Positions 7,960 through 16,188 of a stretch of DNA of 53,124 nt are shown one piece after another. The position numbers and the translations under genes were made by a program. Every line of letters starts with the position of its first letter. The first letter of the stretch is position 1. The notes under the pieces were generated by a model. It was not told where the DNA came from and ran no database searches. It saw only the letters and a program-made list of their open reading frames with translations. This stretch comes from an uncultured Olegusella sp. (lineage in GTDB: Bacteria > Actinomycetota > Coriobacteriia > Coriobacteriales > Atopobiaceae): the NCBI RefSeq assembly GCF_947253395.1, contig NZ_CAMXYY010000004.1, forward strand, positions 1 through 53,124, given 5' to 3'.

Positions 7960-8737
7960 TCTTGGACAATACATCTCGGGCGATTCTTGGCTGCATCATC
8001 TTGACCCCCGATCCAAACTTTGCTGTGGGCTTATCTTTGTCATTGCCACCTTTACGGTATTTACTTTGGAGCAGCTGATACTTGCACTGACAGCTACCGT
8101 AACCATTCTCACAAGCAGCAAAATCTCTCCTCGAGCTGTATTGCGCTCGATTCGCCCCGCACTTGCTCTGCTTGCCATCTTGGGGCTTTTTAATCTCTTC
8201 TTCATCAAGACAGGTATGGTATTGCTCACGTTGGGAAGCGTTCATATCACCAGCCATGGCGTGTGGGCAGCTCTTCTCTATCCCACCCGCTTTGCCATTG
8301 CACTGGTTGTTGGCTCTCTAACAACACGTACTACTACCCCCACCGCCATCGCAGATGCCTTTGATTCTTTGTTATCACCCCTGTCGCGCATAGGTCTGCC
8401 AGGACATGAGATTGCGATGGTGCTCGCACTGATGCTGCGCTTTATCCCCACACTGATTGATGATGTGCAAACTATTTCTGAAGCCCAAGAATCTCGTGGA
8501 GCTGCACTTTCTTCGGGAAAGCTAGGGCTGCGCATACAGGCTTTGACCGCTCTTTTGGTTGCTGTTTTTGCAAGCGCTCTCCGTCATGCCAACAATCTTT
8601 CGCGCGCACTGGATGCCCGCTGTTATGAGGGAAACGCGCAGCGCACTCACCTGCACCCTCTCAGATTCCAGCATCGTGACCTCATCTGCGCAATTTTAAC
8701 CTGCTCATTTGTGGTAGCCCTTATCTATATTGCCTAA
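7943..8737 (+). CDS. ecfT: Energy-coupling factor transmembrane protein EcfT
   Basis: 264-residue membrane protein that couples the two ECF ATPases to the S component. It begins MAVKISLGQYISGDSWLHHLDPRSKL, the family-typical start (long interface region G.Y..G.S.LH.LDPR.K), followed by hydrophobic segments. The cytoplasmic coupling motifs are AQESRGA (about residue 187) and SRALDARCYEG (about 232), both with the A-R-G/A-R-C-Y signature of EcfT. AAGGAGG at 7930-7936 fixes the start at the ATG at 7943, overlapping the ecfA stop by 17 bases. Co-translation with ecfA is likely. Confidence 0.94.
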   Translation: MAVKISLGQYISGDSWLHHLDPRSKLCCGLIFVIATFTVFTLEQLILALTATVTILTSSKISPRAVLRSIRPALALLAILGLFNLFFIKTGMVLLTLGSVHITSHGVWAALLYPTRFAIALVVGSLTTRTTTPTAIADAFDSLLSPLSRIGLPGHEIAMVLALMLRFIPTLIDDVQTISEAQESRGAALSSGKLGLRIQALTALLVAVFASALRHANNLSRALDARCYEGNAQRTHLHPLRFQHRDLICAILTCSFVVALIYIA

Positions 8738-8805
8738 ATTCCCCAGCCCTATGTTTTGAAACCCTTATCTAGCAAACTTGCCCTGCTTTTTACCACAGCA
8801 AATCT

Positions 8806-8826
8806 GTTGCAACCTGAGGTTGCAAC
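8806..8826. repeat. GTTGCAACC palindrome, copy 1
   Basis: Arms GTTGCAACCT and AGGTTGCAAC around a single G. It matches 8889-8909 exactly and 50288-50308 with one change in the centre. Confidence 0.85.
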
Positions 8827-8884
8827 ACCAGAGCGTCTAGCTGCAGAAGTACTATATATACACAGGTAGAATGCTTACAAAAAT

Positions 8885-8913
8885 AGACGTTGCAACCTGA
8901 GGTTGCAACGTCT
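8885..8913. repeat. GTTGCAACC palindrome, copy 2, extended arms
   Basis: 14-base arms (AGACGTTGCAACCT and its complement) around a central G, perfectly symmetric. It sits 79 bases from copy 1 (centre 8899 versus 8816 is 83 bases). Confidence 0.85.
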
Positions 8914-9004
8914 GGCGATACTACTAAGCAGAACCTAAAAGCAAGCAGTCCTCATTGAGGCTTGCAAAGGTCAAGCAGCTCTCATCACTAACAGCACTCA
9001 TCAC

Positions 9005-12000
9005 CTACTTCACGCCGGCCTCAACCTTAGCGCGCTCAATTTCTGCGAGCTGTTCATCAGTCAAATGTAGCGAGTAATGACTTGTTCCCTGGCCCCTATC
9101 AGTGCTGCAGCGACCACCCTCATTCACGATTGCATCATCCAACTGACCAGGGCGGCGATGTTCCTCAAAGACGGGCCAATCCTGACGCTCGGTTGGGTCG
9201 TCATCATTTTGCAGCTTGAAGCTACCATTTTCTTTGAAGTTTTCCTTGGCGACTGAAATCATCAGTTTAATACGATTGAGCTGATTGACCTCAGAGGCGC
9301 CAGGGTCATAATCGACCGCGACGATATTGGATTCTGGATACATCTGACGCAAGCGTTTGATAACTGACTTGCCTACTACATGGTTGGGAAGACAAGCAAA
9401 TGGCTGCGCGCACACAATATTAGAGGTACCGTGCTCAATCAAGTCAATCATCTCGGCGGTTAAGAGCCAGCCCTCACCCATGTTGTTGCACAGCGAAACG
9501 ACGCGGCTGGCTTTTTCGGCCAAAGACATAATGGGCTCGTAGGGCTCAAAGCGCTCAGACTTCATAAGCATCTGATCAATAGACTTGCGAATACTTTCAA
9601 TGAGCTTGATACCCGTGCCATGCAGCGCGCGCGTCACTGCAGACGACCCAAGCTCGCGGCGACCAGTAATGGGATTTGCAAAGCCATATAGGAAGAAGTC
9701 CACCAAACCAGGTACGTTGGCTTCGCAGCCTTCCTCCTCAATAACTCTGACCAATTCATTATTTGCCGTAGGATGGAACTTAACTAAAATCTCACCAACC
9801 ACACCGACACGAGGTTTGCTGCGGTCATTGACCAGAGGTAGCGCATCAAAGGCTTCAATCGTATCGCGGCACAGACGGAAGAACTCCTTACGGCTACAGT
9901 GCACCAGTTGCACGCGAGCGCGACTATTAAAGCTCGCATAGAGACGGTTAGCAGCACCACGCTCGGCCTCATAGGGACGCACACGATACAGCAGTTGCAT
10001 CAACAGATCGCCATACAGCAAAATATATACCGCACGCATTAAAAACTTGGGCTTGAGCACGTCAAAGCCAGGATTATCCTCATCCAAACCGCCTGCTATC
10101 GCCAAAGAAATAACGGGGATATTCTCATGACCAGAATCCTTGAGCGCCTTGCGAATCAACGCAATATAGTTGGTAGCACGGCAGCCGCCGCCCGTCTGGC
10201 TGATGAGCAGCGCTGTACGGTCAAGGTCATATTTGCCAGAAAGAACTGCTTCCATCAGCTGGCCTACGGTCAAAATTGAAGGATAGCAAATATCATTGTT
10301 GACATACTTTAAGCCAGTTTCAACGGCACCGTGATCAACAGAGGGCAGCAACACAAGATTCAAACCAGCATCATGCAGTAAGGGCTCAAGCAAATCAAAG
10401 TGAATGGGGCTCATCTGCGGCGCCAAGATGGTGTAGCCCTGTTGAGCCATCTTTTTGGTAAAGCGAACCTTCTTAAAGGCAGCAGAGGCCGCCTTGCGAT
10501 AGACGGGGCTGCGACGAGAAAGATCTGTCGGGCGTGCGTGCTCTAAAGAGCCATCTGCCAAGTAGACATTCTGAGGCTGCTCTTCTTTGACCAAGCCTGC
10601 GGCTGTTTGACGTCTGAGCTCAGCTTCTTGCTCACGCAGGGCCGCCATCAATGAACGAATACGGATACGCACCGCACCCAAATTAGATACCTGGTCGATC
10701 TTTAGGTTGGTGTAAATCTTGCCCGAGTCTTCTAGAATCTCCTGCACCTCATCGGTGGTAAGAGCATCCAGACCACAACCAAAACTCTGTAGCTGCACAA
10801 GATCTAAATCATTGCGCGACGCAACAAAACGAGCAGCACGATAGAGACGACTATGATAGGTCCACTGGTCAACAACACGAATCGGGCGCTCAATTTCCAT
10901 CTTGTGTGCAACGGAATCCTCAGTAAGCACGGCAAAACCAAAACCAGAGATGAGTTCAGGAATGGCATGGTTGATCTCTGGATCATTGTGGTACGGACGA
11001 CCTGCAACAACGATGCCATGACGCCCAGTCTTCTCAATCCAAGCGAGGGTCTCGTCACCCTTGCTGCGCATCTGCGCCTTAAACTCAAGGTCTGCTTCCC
11101 AAGCAGCATTAACCGCATCATCAATCTCCGCACGAGTGATATGTGCACCCTTAAAGCGACCCTTGCCCTGCTTAGCATCAGCCTCACGCTGAATTGAAAC
11201 CAACTCATACAGGCGGCGCTTGAGCTCACGCTTGTTGTCATAAGGAATAAAAGGTGCCATATATTCGACCGACGGATCCGAAAGCTCATCAACATTAAGT
11301 TCTAAGCTCTGCGGATAGCTCATAACAATCGGGCAATTATAGTGATTGGTCGAATGCTCATCTTCCTGACGTTCCCAACGAATACAAGGCATCCAAATGA
11401 AATCGGGATCTTTAGCCAACAGATTCATGATGTGGCCATGGCTCAGTTTGGCGGGATAGCACACCGACTCAGAGGGCATCGACTCAATACCCGCCTCATA
11501 GGTGTTTTTGTTGGTCTGATCGGAGAGCACAACCGAAAAGCCCAAGTATGTAAAGAACTCATGCCAGAAGGGGAAGTTCTCATACATATTGAGTGCACGT
11601 GGAATACCCACGGTGCCGCGAGGAGCCGTCTCAATAGCGAGCGACTCACGCTCAAAGAGCAGCTTGTTTTTGAAGGCAAAGAGGTTTGGTGCAGGCTTTT
11701 GAGTCTTTTCCTTTTTGACTTTGCCGGCACCACGCTCGCAGCGATTGCCCGTAATGAATTTACGACCCTTACCAAAGCTATTAACGGTTAACAAGCAGTT
11801 GTTGGCACAAAGGCCACAGTGCACATTGGTGTGCTTCACCTTCAAAGCATCAATCTCTTCACGCGGCAAAATGCTCGAAACACCAGTCTGACCTGCTCGA
11901 TCGCGGGCAAGCAGAGCAGCGCCAAAGGCACCCATCACACCTGCAATATCAGGACGAATCACATCGCGACCCGTCAGCAGCTCAAAAGCACGCAGAGTTG

Positions 12001-13735
12001 CATCACTCATAAAGGTGCCGCCTTGAACGACGATATACTTGCCAACCTCGTCGTAATCACGCAGCTTGATGACCTTAAAGAGGGCATTCTTGATGACCGA
12101 ATAGGATAGTCCTGCCGCAACGTCACCAATGGTAGCTCCCTCTTTTTGGGCCTGCTTGACACGGGAGTTCATAAAGACGGTGCAGCGTGAACCCAAATCA
12201 ACAGGAGCAGTACCCAAAACTGCCGCCTTGGCAAAGTCCTGTACGCTCATGTTCATCGAGTCGGCAAACGTTGCAATAAAGGATCCGCAGCCCGAAGAAC
12301 ATGCCTCGTTGAGACTGATGTGCTCAATAACGCCATCTTTGATCTGCAAGCATTTCATATCTTGGCCGCCAATATCGAGAATAAAATCGACATCAGGGAC
12401 AAAAGCTTTGGCGCCACGCAGATGAGCAACTGTTTCGACTTCACCCGAGTCCGCACTAAGGGCTGCTTGCAAAATTCCCTCACCATAACCCGTGGTGGTT
12501 ACATGGCCGATAGAACAGCCTTGGGGCAACTGGTCGTAAATCATATCCATGATTTTGCGTGCCATACCGACAACGTCGCCGTTGTTATTGCCATACCATG
12601 TCCAAAGTAGCTCGCCACTTTCGCCAACTACTGCGGACTTGATAGTAGTTGAACCCGCATCAATGCCGATAAAGACATGTCCCTGATAACCCTCGAGACT
12701 ACCCTTGGGTACAACCTGCTTGTCATGACGGGCTTTGAATTCCTGATAGTCCTGCTCGAGGGCAAAAAGCGGATCAAGACGCTCGACCTCAGAGCCCTGA
12801 GTATCACCCAGATTATCAATCGCATCGATAACCTGAGCAAAGCTGACCTGCTTGTGAGACTCGCCTGCCATCGCAGCACCCGTTGCCACAAAGAGGTGAG
12901 CATTTTCGGGCAACACACGGTGCTCTTCATCAAGGTGCAAGGTCTCATAAAAACGATGACGCAACTCAGAGAGGTACTGCAAAGGACCACCGAGGAAGGC
13001 AACATAGCCACGGATGGGATGTCCGCAGGCAAGGCCAGAAACCGTCTGATTTGTTACAGCCTGAAAGACCGATGCCGCGATATCCTCACGAGGAGCTCCC
13101 TCGTTCAGCAGAGGCTGAACGTCAGACTTGGCAAAAACACCACAACGACTCGCGATGGGATAGATATGTGTTGCAGACTTTGCGAGCTCGTTCAAACCAG
13201 GTGCGTCAGTCTCAAGGAGTGAAGCCATCTGGTCAATAAAGGCACCCGTACCACCTGCACAGGTACCATTCATACGCTGCTCAATGCCGTTATCAAAAAA
13301 TATAATCTTTGCGTCCTCGCCGCCAAGCTCAATAGCGCAGTCAGTCTGAGGAATCAAAGCTTCAACCGCACGCTTGGAAGCGATAACTTCCTGGACAAAC
13401 TCCAAGTCAAGCCACTCAGCCAGCAACATACCGCCCGAGCCCGTAATAGCAACGCGCATAGGCACGTCACCTACGGTCTTGCGTGCGCGAGCAAACAAAG
13501 CACGAGCTGTCGCTTTAACATCAGTATGGTGACGCTCATAGTTGGCATATACCAAGTGGTTTTGGCTATCTACCACGGCAAGCTTGACCGTTGTTGAACC
13601 AACATCAATACCGAGGCGCAGACGAGCGTGCGACAGGTCTGCTTTGCGCGGAACAAGTTCGGCATCGTGCTGCACAAGCTCAAGCGGCTCTTTGGCAGCC
13701 GCCTGGGCGCGATTGCTAGAAGTAGTGTTGGTCAT
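9005..13735 (-). CDS. Giant 2-hydroxyacyl-CoA dehydratase activase-related protein
   Basis: 1576-residue protein joining several modules of the 2-hydroxyacyl-CoA dehydratase activation system. There are two BadF/BcrA-type ATPase domains. The first has LGIDVGSTTVKLAVVD (41-56) and CAGGTGAF. The second has GIDAGSTTIKSAVV (about 355) and ACSSGCGSF; these Cys segments are where the activase dimer normally holds a 4Fe-4S cluster. A cysteine-rich stretch CGLCANNC with a later C (about 640) may hold another cluster. DUF2229 and HgdB-like domains fill the rest (FPFWHEFFTYLGF; SESVCYPAKL; GGGCRATNY). The family is known to drive ATP-dependent electron transfer to radical dehydratases, but no dehydratase gene is adjacent and the substrate is unknown. 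It lies 9 bases after a TetR-type regulator gene and is probably cotranscribed with it. Confidence 0.9.
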   Translation of the reverse strand: MTNTTSSNRAQAAAKEPLELVQHDAELVPRKADLSHARLRLGIDVGSTTVKLAVVDSQNHLVYANYERHHTDVKATARALFARARKTVGDVPMRVAITGSGGMLLAEWLDLEFVQEVIASKRAVEALIPQTDCAIELGGEDAKIIFFDNGIEQRMNGTCAGGTGAFIDQMASLLETDAPGLNELAKSATHIYPIASRCGVFAKSDVQPLLNEGAPREDIAASVFQAVTNQTVSGLACGHPIRGYVAFLGGPLQYLSELRHRFYETLHLDEEHRVLPENAHLFVATGAAMAGESHKQVSFAQVIDAIDNLGDTQGSEVERLDPLFALEQDYQEFKARHDKQVVPKGSLEGYQGHVFIGIDAGSTTIKSAVVGESGELLWTWYGNNNGDVVGMARKIMDMIYDQLPQGCSIGHVTTTGYGEGILQAALSADSGEVETVAHLRGAKAFVPDVDFILDIGGQDMKCLQIKDGVIEHISLNEACSSGCGSFIATFADSMNMSVQDFAKAAVLGTAPVDLGSRCTVFMNSRVKQAQKEGATIGDVAAGLSYSVIKNALFKVIKLRDYDEVGKYIVVQGGTFMSDATLRAFELLTGRDVIRPDIAGVMGAFGAALLARDRAGQTGVSSILPREEIDALKVKHTNVHCGLCANNCLLTVNSFGKGRKFITGNRCERGAGKVKKEKTQKPAPNLFAFKNKLLFERESLAIETAPRGTVGIPRALNMYENFPFWHEFFTYLGFSVVLSDQTNKNTYEAGIESMPSESVCYPAKLSHGHIMNLLAKDPDFIWMPCIRWERQEDEHSTNHYNCPIVMSYPQSLELNVDELSDPSVEYMAPFIPYDNKRELKRRLYELVSIQREADAKQGKGRFKGAHITRAEIDDAVNAAWEADLEFKAQMRSKGDETLAWIEKTGRHGIVVAGRPYHNDPEINHAIPELISGFGFAVLTEDSVAHKMEIERPIRVVDQWTYHSRLYRAARFVASRNDLDLVQLQSFGCGLDALTTDEVQEILEDSGKIYTNLKIDQVSNLGAVRIRIRSLMAALREQEAELRRQTAAGLVKEEQPQNVYLADGSLEHARPTDLSRRSPVYRKAASAAFKKVRFTKKMAQQGYTILAPQMSPIHFDLLEPLLHDAGLNLVLLPSVDHGAVETGLKYVNNDICYPSILTVGQLMEAVLSGKYDLDRTALLISQTGGGCRATNYIALIRKALKDSGHENIPVISLAIAGGLDEDNPGFDVLKPKFLMRAVYILLYGDLLMQLLYRVRPYEAERGAANRLYASFNSRARVQLVHCSRKEFFRLCRDTIEAFDALPLVNDRSKPRVGVVGEILVKFHPTANNELVRVIEEEGCEANVPGLVDFFLYGFANPITGRRELGSSAVTRALHGTGIKLIESIRKSIDQMLMKSERFEPYEPIMSLAEKASRVVSLCNNMGEGWLLTAEMIDLIEHGTSNIVCAQPFACLPNHVVGKSVIKRLRQMYPESNIVAVDYDPGASEVNQLNRIKLMISVAKENFKENGSFKLQNDDDPTERQDWPVFEEHRRPGQLDDAIVNEGGRCSTDRGQGTSHYSLHLTDEQLAEIERAKVEAGVK

Positions 13736-13744
13736 GATACTCTC

Positions 13745-14467
13745 CTAATCCTGACCCATAAAGCTCGCGAGCAGCGAAAGTCCAAACGCTGGCGCATCAA
13801 AATCGATAGTTTTGCCATACAGATCGCCGGGACGCACAAACATGAGCGAAGTCATCACCCGTGCCATCAACTCAACACTTTCATGAGTGCCAGTTGTAAG
13901 CCAACGCACCAACACGCCCGTCTCCGCCGAGATGACATAGGTAAGGTAGTAGTCAAAAAAGGCACCAAAGACACTCAGGTCAAGACCTTCTTGAGCACGC
14001 TTTTCAATAGCGTGGCGCGCAACCACCTTCATGCGCTTAGCAAATGCAGGATCTCCCCCATCACCAAGCAACGGCGACAGATAGCTCGCACGGTCACGAA
14101 AATAGCTCAGTAAAGCCACGGCACCTGGACAAGCTTCCTGTGCTGCGAGCGCTACTTCCAACTCATCCAAGCGCACTGCCGCAATATCTTCCATCAGTGG
14201 GCGCAAATCCGAGAGAGTCTCACCCTCAATCTGGGCCACCAAATCAAAAATGTCCCGAAAGTGAGAGTAAAACGTACGGCGAGTCACTCCAGCACGATCA
14301 GCAACTGCTTTGACCGTAATTTGAGATAAGTCGCCTGTCGAAACAATTTCTGTCGCGAGGGCATCGCGCAGTGCCAAGCGCGTACGTTGCGTGCGCGGGT
14401 CACCCGCAGCTGTGTACAAACGAGTGGCTGCTCCAGCCGCAAGTGGCATAGTCAGCGTCTGTGACAT
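13745..14467 (-). CDS. TetR/AcrR-family transcriptional regulator
   Basis: 240 residues. The N-terminal helix-turn-helix (about residues 30-75: RDALATEIVSTGDLSQITVKAVADRAGVTRRTFYSHF) is a textbook TetR DNA-binding domain; the rest is an all-helical ligand and dimerisation domain of the C-terminal TetR_C type. It sits directly upstream of, and 9 bases from, the giant activase gene on the same strand. Three similar sites in its own leader (14493-14542) make autoregulation likely. The ligand may be an acyl-CoA or fatty acid, given the linked gene, but this is an inference. Confidence 0.92.
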   Translation of the reverse strand: MSQTLTMPLAAGAATRLYTAAGDPRTQRTRLALRDALATEIVSTGDLSQITVKAVADRAGVTRRTFYSHFRDIFDLVAQIEGETLSDLRPLMEDIAAVRLDELEVALAAQEACPGAVALLSYFRDRASYLSPLLGDGGDPAFAKRMKVVARHAIEKRAQEGLDLSVFGAFFDYYLTYVISAETGVLVRWLTTGTHESVELMARVMTSLMFVRPGDLYGKTIDFDAPAFGLSLLASFMGQD

Positions 14468-14492
14468 AAAACTCCTTTGACAAGAAGAAGCT

Positions 14493-14542
14493 ATTACTCA
14501 GAGTATGAAAATTACACAGTGTGTGAATTATTACTCAGAGTG
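14493..14542 (-). promoter_or_regulatory. Three-site operator upstream of TetR-activase operon
   Basis: Three aligned repeats read (plus strand) ATTACTCAGAGTATG, ATTACACAGTGTGTG and ATTACTCAGAGTGTG, starting at 14493, 14511 and 14530. The consensus is ATTACwCAGwGTrTG. Each has a palindromic centre (ACTC-A-GAGT, or ACACA-G-TGTGT). Centres are 19 and 18 bases apart, so the sites face nearly the same side of the helix. It lies 26 bases upstream of the TetR start codon and is the natural candidate for its operator. Confidence 0.7.
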
Positions 14543-14662
14543 TGTCAAAAGTCTCGTAGTTTGTCGACTGCCACAGACTCGCCATATTTTCTTGCGCATG
14601 CCATCCCGCAATGCAGCGGGGACATCTCATTTTCTATATCCCGAAAGCGGATTGTCACCTCT

Positions 14663-14703
14663 AGAGTTTGCCCGTTAGAGTTTGCCCGTTAAAGCTTTCC
14701 CGT
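14663..14703 (-). repeat. 14-base tandem repeat at end of capA-like gene
   Basis: AGAGTTTGCCCGTT occurs twice back to back (14663-14676, 14677-14690) and a decayed third copy follows (AAAGCTTTCCCGTA). The stop codon of the CapA-like gene (14689-14691) spans the junction of the second and third units, so the last codons come from repeat DNA. Confidence 0.8.
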
Positions 14704-15951
14704 AAGACTGCAGCTTTTGCGGTCATAGTGAGAACCCAAAACATCCTCACAGTACTTATGACAGCTCTCAAGGGTAAGAGCGGTGAGGTTCTTGCTTGCC
14801 AGCTCATCAGTGTAATCGGAAAGCTTGTACACACTAAAGTCCGTACCTTCAGCACGCTGAGTTACCACAGGATCAAACTCCCAATTTGTTACCCGTGCAC
14901 CCTCTTTGTCTTTTACTAACTTCACCTTGACCTGACCACCAAGCGAAGTCATCGTGCCTTCTATCTGATTGGACATAAAGTTGCCCAAAGAATAAAAAAT
15001 CAGCATTTTGTGACCCGATGTATTGGTCATCGTATCCACAGGCCCTATGGTATGCGGATGAGAACCAATCACGACATCGACGCCAAGCTCATTAAAGAGC
15101 TGGGCATAATGCTGCTGAAACTCATCAGGAGTTGCTTGATATTCAGTACCCCAGTGGGCCCACACTATCACCAGATCAGCCTTCTTTTTTGCTCGAGCCA
15201 CATCCGCGCGAATCGTGTCGTCATCAAAGAGATGCGTGGCATAGGGGTTGGATTCAGGAATGGGAATGCCGTTGGTATCGTAGGTATAATTCAAAAATGC
15301 CACGCGAAAGCCCTCTTTTTCGTAGACATAAATGTTTTCGTAGCTTTCCTTACTATCTGCCATGCCAATGATGACTGTCTTGGGATGTTGCTCACGCCAA
15401 AACGCAAGCTCTGCGCTTATGCCCTCTGCACCCATATCCAGCACGTGGTTAGATGCCTTAACGAGTACGTCCCAACCTGCTTTGACCTCGGAATCACCAA
15501 TTTCTGTAGGCCCATTAAAGGCAGGATAGCCCGAATAGCCAAAGTCCTTGCCACCCAAAATCGTCTCTTGGCTCAATAAGGCAAGGTCGGCGGCCTGTAC
15601 TTCTTTGGTCACATGCTTCCACAGATGGTCATAGTTATAGCTACCATCAGATTTTTGGCCACTTTTGATGACGGGACCATGCACAACCACATCACCCGAG
15701 GCCAGCAAATTAATGGTAACTTGATCTTTCTTTTTTTCAGCTTGCACATCGAGATCGCCCACAATGGGCATGTGCTCGCCCTCAAAAAGTTTAGCTGCTG
15801 TACTCGCACCAAGGCTCACGGCGCCACTAACAAGCTTACTTATCACGATGATCAACAGCAAAGCTCCAGCTGCAACGCTCAGCCAATTCCAAATTGGCCT
15901 ACGGGAATGATGATTATTGTTTGTTACTCTCCTATGCGGCTTTGAACTCAT
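14689..15951 (-). CDS. CapA-family (poly-gamma-glutamate synthesis-like) metallophosphatase
   Basis: 420-residue protein with one N-terminal membrane anchor (about residues 20-42) and an extracellular CapA/PGA_cap domain of the calcineurin-like fold. Motifs include LLASGDVVVHGP (metal-ligand Asp), LLSQETILGGKDFGYSGYPAFNGP, ASNHVLDMG (usually ANNH.-D.G), VIVWAHWGTEY and VVIGSHPHTIGP (the His-His metal site). CapA proteins occur in capsule clusters and alone as envelope proteins. No capsule ligase genes (CapB/C) are nearby, so a stand-alone envelope hydrolase is likely. It is divergent from the UPF0210 gene. Confidence 0.88.
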   Translation of the reverse strand: MSSKPHRRVTNNNHHSRRPIWNWLSVAAGALLLIIVISKLVSGAVSLGASTAAKLFEGEHMPIVGDLDVQAEKKKDQVTINLLASGDVVVHGPVIKSGQKSDGSYNYDHLWKHVTKEVQAADLALLSQETILGGKDFGYSGYPAFNGPTEIGDSEVKAGWDVLVKASNHVLDMGAEGISAELAFWREQHPKTVIIGMADSKESYENIYVYEKEGFRVAFLNYTYDTNGIPIPESNPYATHLFDDDTIRADVARAKKKADLVIVWAHWGTEYQATPDEFQQHYAQLFNELGVDVVIGSHPHTIGPVDTMTNTSGHKMLIFYSLGNFMSNQIEGTMTSLGGQVKVKLVKDKEGARVTNWEFDPVVTQRAEGTDFSVYKLSDYTDELASKNLTALTLESCHKYCEDVLGSHYDRKSCSLTGKL

Positions 15952-16188
15952 CGTCTACCTCCTGCTGCACAACGCATATTGTTCTCTATAGTGTCTCATG
16001 CCTCACCACTTTCGTCTGCCTTTCACCTCCCAGTAATTCTGCAGACGGCAAAAGCTTTACAGACGCGTCATAATGTGAAAGTTAGCCGCAAAGTCATCTG
16101 GTACAAGATGCAAGCGACAAGCAGAGAAAGTTTTGGTTGTCTGCAAGCAGAACCATCCAGCTGCAGGCATTTTTTTGAGGAGGCAAAG
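15952..16188. other. Leader region of UPF0210 gene, no gene seen
   Basis: 237 bases between divergent genes. I see no ACT-domain (UPF0237) gene, which often precedes UPF0210 in streptococci. One imperfect stem (GGTT..TCTGC-AA-GCAGA.ACC, around 16133-16155) lies about 35 bases upstream of the GTG start; it has no T tract and its meaning is unclear. Confidence 0.4.

Larger units (their letters stand above)
8738..9004. other. Convergent intergenic gap with two copies of a palindrome
   Basis: Between ecfT (plus) and the activase gene (minus). It has no coding potential that I can support. It holds two copies of a palindrome with arms GTTGCAACCT/AGGTTGCAAC around one G, at 8806-8826 and 8889-8909. 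The second extends to AGAC/GTCT, giving a 29-base dyad at 8885-8913. Neither is followed by a T tract, so they are not ordinary terminators. Confidence 0.7.

Noticed and set aside
8806..8913. Palindromes as ordinary Rho-independent terminators between ecfT and the activase gene
   Set aside because: No T tract follows on either strand, and a third copy lies between divergent genes.
12628..13222. Several 100-180-codon frames on both strands inside the giant activase gene
   Set aside because: All are shadows of the conserved activase frame; no motifs or ribosome sites.
15979..16188. 70-residue N-terminal extension of the UPF0210 protein
   Set aside because: GTG at 16189 has an excellent ribosome site, and the family begins at that point; the extension has no family similarity.
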